Below, in pieces: positions 57,121 to 64,000 of a stretch of DNA of 64,000 bases. A program made the position numbers and the translations under genes. The notes beneath the pieces are model-generated. The model had not been told where the DNA came from and ran no database searches. It worked only from the letters and a program-made list of their open reading frames with translations. Origin of the DNA: Prostheceraeus crozeri (taxonomy: Eukaryota; Platyhelminthes; Polycladida; Euryleptidae); the NCBI GenBank assembly GCA_907163375.1, contig CAJQUW010001409.1, positions 310,001-374,000 of the forward strand. Direction: 5' to 3'. The stretch's first letter is position 1. Each line of letters begins with the position of its first letter.

Positions 57121-57440
57121 ATGTATCGCATATAACAATGAATGTTTTTGTTTAACTAACGCTTGTAACTGAACAATTTAAATATACGACGATCTGAGAC
57201 GAAATAGAAAACACGTGAATGAACGAGACTTGCTTTGTTAAGTAAACGGAACGTTGGCTAGCGCAGGATGTATCAAAAGACACTGCTTCTTGTTCCGAAA
57301 GTCGGTTCTCGACAAGAAGACATCTTGGACACGCACATGCTTCAAACTGGTTGATCCCTCCTACTCTTTAGCGATGCGCCTATCAGACGCTAACAACTGG
57401 AGTAAACTGATCAACAGTGTACCCCTGCACGAATACAGAT

Positions 57441-60202
57441 CGTAAACCATATGCTCTCGCTCGCCTTTTGAATTTCAGGGTAAACGCTTTGAGGTCTTGC
57501 CCGGCAAATGCTACAAATAACAAATAAGATGATAACATTTTGCTTTTCGATACAACGACAACTCGCTGGTATCTATCCGTTTCCTGAAGTTCATGTTTCA
57601 TTTTTCTGAGTTGGCAAAAATATAAAAGAACATTCTTTTATATTCGAAGATTGATCAAGAATTCGCAAAATCGCAGGCTTCAGACTCAACCATCCCGAGT
57701 TAGCATTTTTAGCAAATCGGTGACATTTCCTGATTTGCAGTTTCCACGTTTAGCACTTGGATAATTAAAAAATAAATGCAGATTTTGAATGAAGTGCTAA
57801 CAGTCGAAGGATTATTGCTTCAACAACGCGAGTTGTGAACAGCAAGAGGAAACATTGATCCAATATTCAGAGATGCGTTGTCATGCTTCTCTTGCCCATC
57901 CCTCAACAGTTTCTCTAGGACTCTGATGAAATTGAATCTACAAAATCTTTGAGATCAGTTTCAACCAGGACATGAAAACTGCTTAAGATCTGATATAAAA
58001 ATTCCTGTTTATATTTTTAAAAAATTGTTTCATTACGCAATGAAATGGAACTTACTTCCAAATTTTGTGATATTTTATGAAATTTACCGGATTTCATGGT
58101 GCCCTCATGATTTTTAGAGAAACTCAAACGTTTATGATAATTTTAAGATTTTATGATCGCTGGGTCCCTACATGCATATTTAATTCAATTGCAATACGGC
58201 AATCCAGAAAAGAGACACGATACTGAGGAGGATTTAGCAAAATACAATTACCTCCTTTTCGGTAAAGGGCTCCAGCGATGTCACAGAGGCTGGACACACG
58301 ATGTCGCCAGCGATGTCGCACGGCTTCATATTGGACACAGAATATTTTCGATATCGGAATACCAAATTCCTTCTACGATTCTACGTAAGCACACAACTAA
58401 AAAAACGTTTGCAATGAGGGAATACTTGCATCGGGCTCAACTTTTGGTTTAATTATTTGTTAACTGCAGGATGTTAATATGGTACTTTCTTTACCTCTGA
58501 TTCGTATCTCTTTCTTCTGAGGACACATCTTTATTGACGCAGTCATCTAAATAATTGTGGCAGTATACCGTGTATGCACTTTAAACACATCTGAAATACA
58601 CCCAGATTGATTTACGTCACAATCGAAATACTAGCATTTTCTTAATGTCATCTTTCTGACGAAAAGAAATTCGAAAGTCATCTTCCGACATTGCGACTGC
58701 TAGTATCATAAAGTTATTCAAATCTATCACACAGTGCAGATAATAAAATATTGATGGAAAAAACATTTTTTCAATAAATAGGAATCACGCATATACAAGA
58801 GTTACAGGAAGATACATCCATGCATTGGTTACAATTTGACATGCATTTGTTAGTTGGCATGCATAGGGGAAATGTACAAAAATACCATGGCGAAAACACG
58901 GGAAAGCACGATGAGAAAACTTATTAACTCCTTCAAATTTCTTTAAACAATGCGTGGCGATCCGGAGTTGAAACCGGATAGATTTTCATGATATGCCACA
59001 AATTCAATTGAAAACGACTTAACGTAATTGTTCACCTCAGACACCCGGCGGGGAGGGTCAATATCACTTTCAGTGTGATTGGCTTTGTCAAATGAAATTC
59101 ATGAAATGGGAATCGCACAAGGATATGTGGAGATATACATGTATACCGTTATCTATATGATTGTGGTTCACTTCATCATCGAAACGTAGATATCATGGGT
59201 TTGAGTCACTTTATCGACAGGTTGTTTCATCAATGTCTATGTCCAGAGTCAGGAGACATTGGAGTCCCTGATAGAGCTCAAAGACATCATAGAATGATGT
59301 CTATGAATTATTCAGCTAATTTATGTCTCTAACTATCTATGGATGTATGATGCTCTTGAGCGAATATCATCCACCTGTCGATGAAGTGAACCACCACCAT
59401 CTACATATTCCTGGAGTCCCATGTAACAACACCTGGACATTTTGTCAAAAAAGCATATAAGGATTTGGCGCTAAATATAAATCTTTACAACTACATTCAA
59501 ATTTCTACCGGTTTCTAGACACTTGATTTTACCGACTCATCAAATTGTTTGGAATATCAGAATCCCGACAATTGATTCAAACAAAGATGAATCATTAGCA
59601 TATAGAAGTTTATACTTCATCTTTCGTGATTTTAGAGCAGATGTGCAGTATAATGATTATGTAAGTATTCCTGATAAGTGCGTTCGCATGGCATTGGTTT
59701 GCGGAGCCTAATTTATTATCTTATGGAGATTTTGCAGCTTTCTGTGAGATTTTTAAATTGTGGATTTGAAAAAATAGCAAGAGGAAAAGTCTCTTGATAG
59801 ATTATTTTGATACTTTTTAGAATACAAAGAAAATTTTATCATATGTAACGTTCGTAAATCGTAAGTTCAAGCACTGATTTCCTGCCAGCTGAATTTTGTA
59901 CAATTTAAAGACTATGAAAATTCCTAGTTTACACATTTCGATACATTCTAGGTAGCTGGCATTTGCGAATGTAAAGCCTTCTTCATGTTTTCATGAACAT
60001 CATGCTGGCATATTAAAGTGCCGCAAACTTGATTAAGAAAAATTTTCAGATATGTTGTAATTTCTCAATCATAATTTGAAATCTTAACCTCATCATAAAT
60101 ACAGCACTTTGTTGCTTCTAAAGAATCTTGTAGAAATAACAGAAAGAGTGTTGCTTGAAGTAACATGCAGATAAATGTGCAAATATGCCTTGTCTGTCAG
60201 TC
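57441..60202. other. No gene recognised
   Basis: AT-rich sequence. The 99-codon plus ORF at 58153-58452 and the short ORF at 59523-59711 show no domain. Confidence 0.4.
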
Positions 60203-60378
60203 ATAATAGACTAAAAAATTTGGGAATGCCAAACTAAGTTGTAAAGGCAAGGCTTGCCTTTTGATGTTCACTTGAGAATGACTATGGATTTTATAGTCGA
60301 ATATATTGTTAACTATTAACTAAAAATATAAACAGCTGCAACTTAATTTGACATTCCCAAAATTTTTTTATCTATTAT
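60203..60378. mobile_element. 176-bp MITE with ~40-bp TIRs
   Basis: Left arm 60203-60241 (ataatagactaaaaaatttg..) and right arm 60339-60378 are inverted repeats with one indel and about four mismatches over 40 bp. Both contain (t)ttgggaatg.caaa.taagttg. The centre includes the palindrome aggcaaggcttgcct (about 60244-60258). No ORF. Size and form are those of a non-autonomous DNA transposon. A target duplication is not clear. Confidence 0.75.
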
Positions 60379-61310
60379 AGTGCCACCGGAATTCTAAGTT
60401 TTCTTTAAATAAAATTTAGGAAGCAATAAAAAGTCTGGTTGCAACTGATTCGATCTGCAAAGACCAAATACAGTACTTTGTTCGATTAATTTTCGCTAGC
60501 TTTCAAATAGAAATTGCAGTATGAAATGTCGCTGAAGGCCAAAATCACTTGCGACATTGCCCCGCCAACGAATTAGTTACCAGTAATAGAAAAAAATAAT
60601 ACAAAAATATATCTTTACTGTGCCGTGTTTCATCTGATGCAACCCACGTATTCTACTTCAGTTTGACTCTACCTTGCCAGGATTAAATTGGAATCCGGGT
60701 AGTATAAAATCATCAGTAAAAATATTTTCTTTATAAAAACATCTCTATATTTTCAGGTTAAAAATTATGCAACTTGTGGAAAACAGAGACGACCATTTCC
60801 TGATGCTCAACTTTTGAAAACTATTTGACATGGATAACCTTTCTATTCTTGATAAAGGAAATAAGCTGATCACAGAAGTGTTTTAATTCATATGACAGAC
60901 GCAGCAAGCTTGTTTACCCCTATCACTCCAGTAATCACGCCCATTTCAACCGATTATGTGGAAATATGTTTGTGCGAATGATTTTTGAACACATACATGA
61001 ATATTTCTTGATGAATAACACGTACCAAATTGAAGATGCGTCACTATTCCTGCAAGATGTGATGATTTAAATTATTAGTATTATAAGGAATTGACATTTT
61101 ACAATAGTGATCAAAATTTTTGTTTTAAATGCAAACTTGCGTCAAAAATCAATTTGAGGAATCTAGTAGCTGATACACATGCATTCCATATTCTCTTGCA
61201 ATTCACACTTGTAATGTTGACTTCATCAACGCAATTTTCAAAATGAATTCAAAATATTACTAATACTGTATTGTATTGAATTTCAATGTGAGCATGAGAG
61301 TGGAACTTAC
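60379..61310. other. No gene recognised
   Basis: Likely part of the large intron of the minus-strand coiled-coil gene. No feature found. Confidence 0.35.
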
Positions 61311-61461
61311 GATTCTATCCATGATCTTATCACTGATTATCTTCAGTTCCAACGTGTTGTGCACTCCATCCAGTTCATTTTGTAGCCGCTTTATTTGTCG
61401 ATTGATGTCTCGCTTTCGTCGATTAATGGCTGCAAGCTCATCTGCTGTGTCCTGAGAAATT
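61311..61461 (-). CDS. Coiled-coil exon of an unidentified minus-strand gene
   Basis: A minus-strand exon with acceptor ttttttcaacag and donor gtaagt, carrying one base of a split codon and 50 codons: ISQDTADELAAINRRKRDIN, RQIKRLQNELDGVHNTLELK and IISDKIMDRI. The regular spacing of I/L/A at a and d positions and the many charged residues predict a parallel coiled coil, as used for oligomerisation. It ends in phase 0, which fits the terminal exon at 50628-50720, about 10.6 kb downstream on this strand. Upstream exons would lie beyond 61461, possibly outside the window. The protein family was not recognised. Confidence 0.65.
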
Positions 61462-63769
61462 CTGTTGAAAAAAGTATAGTTTGATAAACATGTTTGATTT
61501 TGAGTCATGTATTCATCGTGATTAACAATTTATCATGAATTTTGAAAAATTAAGAATTCGTTGGTTTTCTTACTTGCAGGCCTATAATTGACATATGACA
61601 TGCAATTTGATTCAGCTGAATATTTAAACTTAAATACTTAAATTAAAAAATAAACTTAATCTTAAATTAATTGTAGCACTTGATTTTTAGACTTCATCAT
61701 GAACAACAAAGACATGAAATGATAAACGTGATCAGCGGATATCTGAAAACGGTGATGGAAATATTAAAAATCCATTTATTATGGAATTAAGTGAATGCGC
61801 CAAAACTGCCAACTTTAATATCTGCACCCAAAAGTAAGCGCAAACACTATTTCCAACAATGTATCCGCCATATTTGAAATGTATTAATAATTGGTAAATA
61901 GACATTATGAAATTACATCATCCTCAATCATTTTTAGAATATAACCATCGACATCAAGACATGAATTATAAAGATCACCAACAGGCTACTCATACGGAAC
62001 ACAAAGTCAGTCAAGCCTCTCCTTCACAACCCCAATAATATGATAGTATTGGCACAATTCATGCTAGTATATTATAGAAAAATCCTACATGCGAATTTCT
62101 CTTATCAGTCTTGGTTCCATTCAGAACATGTTCAAGCATGAATCATGAAGTATGTACCAATATATCGGCCAATTATTGGCAATGACGATAATCGACAACT
62201 TTTCTAACATACCGGTTACCGGCCGATATATTACGGAAATGTTGATATTTTTCCCGATATTGATAAAATTTTGAAGATACTTATTTCAAATAATACCTTT
62301 TGATCACATGCTTGTAATAACAATCTAAAATGTAAAATCAAATAAATACAATGATAAATGCACAATTATATATGTACATTGTACATGTAGATTGCATGAT
62401 CCAAAATTTATACATATGACTAATATTATGAATGAATGCTGGTCCGGTGACTGATATCTGTGTGATTCCATCAAGGACAGTAAGTCGAAAACCACCTGAA
62501 TTTTACACTATTTATAACTATGTGTATATATGTATGTATTATGAGGGTTCAATATGCTAGTCCTAGTTGGATAGTAAGCTTAAAGGAAGATTATAGAGTC
62601 CACAGCTGAGCACATACAGGAAGCTACGACTGTTCAGAGAATACAGCAATATTTTCACTGCTGTGAGAAACAGAATGGCGCCCCAACTGATTGTCTTACA
62701 TTAAATTTTATCAAGAATAGGATTTGACTATCATCATGGAGCTTAGTGTTGCTATTGCTATATTTGACTTCGCTAGATGATTGGCCTACATAGGAAAACT
62801 AAATTTTCATATCCCTATCCAACAATATTTTGTCTTCTATATCTTCAACACATAAATTTCAGCGATATGTTGATGTCAGGTATACTACGAGTCCACAATA
62901 AAGCATCGCTTGGGCATAATCAAGAAATTACTCCTTTATGTGTGCATTAACAGTTATCTTCTAGTTTAGAGCATTTAAATCGGGGCTATGCTTTGAGGTC
63001 AAATGAACCATTACACCGGCAGTGCCGATACATCGGACAATACTTGATTTGTTGCCGATAGCTTATTTATTAATTGGTATCGGTTATCGACAAAATTTCA
63101 GATAGCGGCACCTCCCCAAAATCAATTTGGGTCCATTCAAACGTATAATAAGAACTGTATGAGGAACTAGAGTGTATGCTTGCCGCCTGCATTTGAGAAC
63201 ACTGTATTAATACCTTATTTTCTTGAACGTAACTCGCTAGTTACAGGAGTTTTTGCAATTCAAGTGCGTGTTCTATTCGAGGACTGGTTCTACTTGAAGG
63301 CGGGTTGCATAAATGATTTTTTTAATTTGTGATTTAATTCTTGATTTTTAGTGACTAAATACAGACATTGTGTACATTGATGATGATGTGGAAAACAAAA
63401 TGTAAGAAGTCTAAGAGAAAAATAACTATGACAATGGCGACGAAATCGAGACGAAAGATTTGCAAGACGCAGAAACAGAAGATTATGTTGAGTGACGATG
63501 CAGCATTGACCATTTTGCCTTTATTAATCGATAAATATTGATTATATGAGTTAGGCGAGCGTCATCGATTTTATCAGTTTGGTAGGAATTGTAAACCATG
63601 GTGGAAATGACATTTAACATAGATTTCTTAAACGAGCAGTTGCATTCAATGACTTTTGACGGAAACACCGGGGTGAATCAAATAATAATGATCTATGTTA
63701 TTTTGAATATCTAGAAATCAAGATCTTATAGTTTGATCAATTGTTTAGCAATAATGATAATTACTGATT
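61462..63769. other. No gene recognised; GC-richer ccgg/cgata patches
   Basis: Two patches with related words, at about 62160-62235 (atatcggcc, taccggttaccggccgatata) and 63010-63085 (accggcagtgccgatacatcgg, tatcggttatcgacaaaattt), interrupt AT-rich sequence. They may be subterminal parts of DNA transposons. No exon of the coiled-coil gene was identified. Confidence 0.35.
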
Positions 63770-64000
63770 GTAAGAAGGATACAAGAAGCTGGGTCATACA
63801 GGAAAGTGGCACTAGTGCTGGGTGACAGAAAAATTAGTAAGAGAATGCGAGGGACGGTTTTGGAAACATGTGTCTTGCCAGCATTGACATGCGGATTGGA
63901 AACGATGGCACTGACTGAGCAGCAGCAAAAGATTGCAAGCAAAAACTAAAGGGGACTGAGGTGGACAGGGCATGTAGGAAGGATGGGAGACGAAAGGGTA
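63770..64000 (+). mobile_element. LINE ORF2 C-terminal fragment at window edge
   Basis: The plus strand reads SYRKVALVLGDRKISKRMRG, then TVLETCVLPALTCGLETMAL and TEQQQKIASKN, a stop at 63945-63947, and RGLRWTGHVGRMGDERV. The words VLPAL.YG.ETW.LT and R..W.GHV.RM.D.R are the usual C-terminal blocks of LINE-encoded reverse transcriptase proteins. The segment normally found between them is deleted and replaced by the stop. It continues past the window. Confidence 0.75.

Larger units (their letters stand above)
54455..57440 (+). mobile_element. 5'-truncated Ty3/gypsy LTR retrotransposon
   Basis: A pol region (about 54455-57080) is followed by a polypurine tract and the probable start of a 3' LTR. 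No gag, protease, primer-binding site or 5' LTR precedes it: similarity begins abruptly near the start of the reverse transcriptase. The layout RT - RNase H - integrase and the word usage fit Ty3/gypsy elements of the Mag/SURL-like kind. It probably lies within a large intron of the minus-strand gene with exons at 50.6 and 61.3 kb. The right end is not determined and the value given is approximate. Confidence 0.8.

Noticed and set aside
58153-58452. 99-codon plus-strand ORF
   Set aside because: Coding-like in part but no recognisable domain or splice support.

Overview
The window looks like a gene-poor, AT-rich piece of an invertebrate animal genome. GT-AG introns of 92 bp to about 4.6 kb, a bestrophin gene, an ARHGEF10-type RhoGEF and a mix of mariner, Ty3/gypsy, Penelope-like and LINE elements all point to a metazoan. 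The exact lineage cannot be fixed from sequence alone. No rRNA, intact tRNA or CRISPR was seen, and there is no operon-like organisation.

Plus strand, about 5.5-24 kb: seven consecutive, phase-compatible exons of a bestrophin chloride channel gene. The first exons (start codon, TM1, neck) are not seen, and the 3' end is uncertain. The reading covers the middle of the channel, the PLVYTQ segment, the GWLK segment, the NPFG acidic calcium clasp and a basic cytoplasmic tail. An unusual acidic insert sits after the first visible exon block. Most of its introns carry transposon debris: a LINE at 8.1-10.5 kb, tRNA-derived SINE-like units at 14.1-14.4 kb, a Penelope-like GIY-YIG relic at 17.1-17.6 kb, a perfect 124-bp inverted repeat at 21.9-22.1 kb and a foldback MITE at 22.6-22.8 kb.

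Middle, 24-41 kb: no intact gene was recognised. It holds one copy of a dispersed repeat (24.5-25.0 kb), two further LINE relics (25.3-26.0 kb plus, 30.4-30.8 kb minus), a Penelope/tRNA-like hairpin segment at 31.0-31.2 kb, a perfect 58-bp tandem duplication, a hAT-like pair of ends, a TIR-bounded element with a possible kelch-like fragment (36.5-37.4 kb), and a tRNA-derived SINE (38.1 kb).

Minus strand, 41.2-44.9 kb: one uninterrupted 1225-codon ORF for a Rho guanine-nucleotide exchange factor of the ARHGEF10/ARHGEF17 family (acidic N-terminus, DH, PH-like region, beta-propeller-like C-terminal half). It has no introns, unlike its neighbour.

45-64 kb: a second copy of the dispersed repeat (46.6-47.1 kb), a full-length but dead mariner-like element with 29-bp TIRs and TA flanks (48391-49781), a lysine-rich histone H1-like relic (52.15 kb), and a 5'-truncated Ty3/gypsy pol with only two in-frame stops (54.46-57.08 kb) followed by a polypurine tract and probable 3' LTR. 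There is also a 176-bp MITE (60.2 kb). Two minus-strand exons at 61311-61461 (coiled coil) and 50628-50720 (C-terminal tail and stop) probably belong to one unidentified gene whose large intron contains the gypsy relic. A further LINE fragment runs off the right edge.
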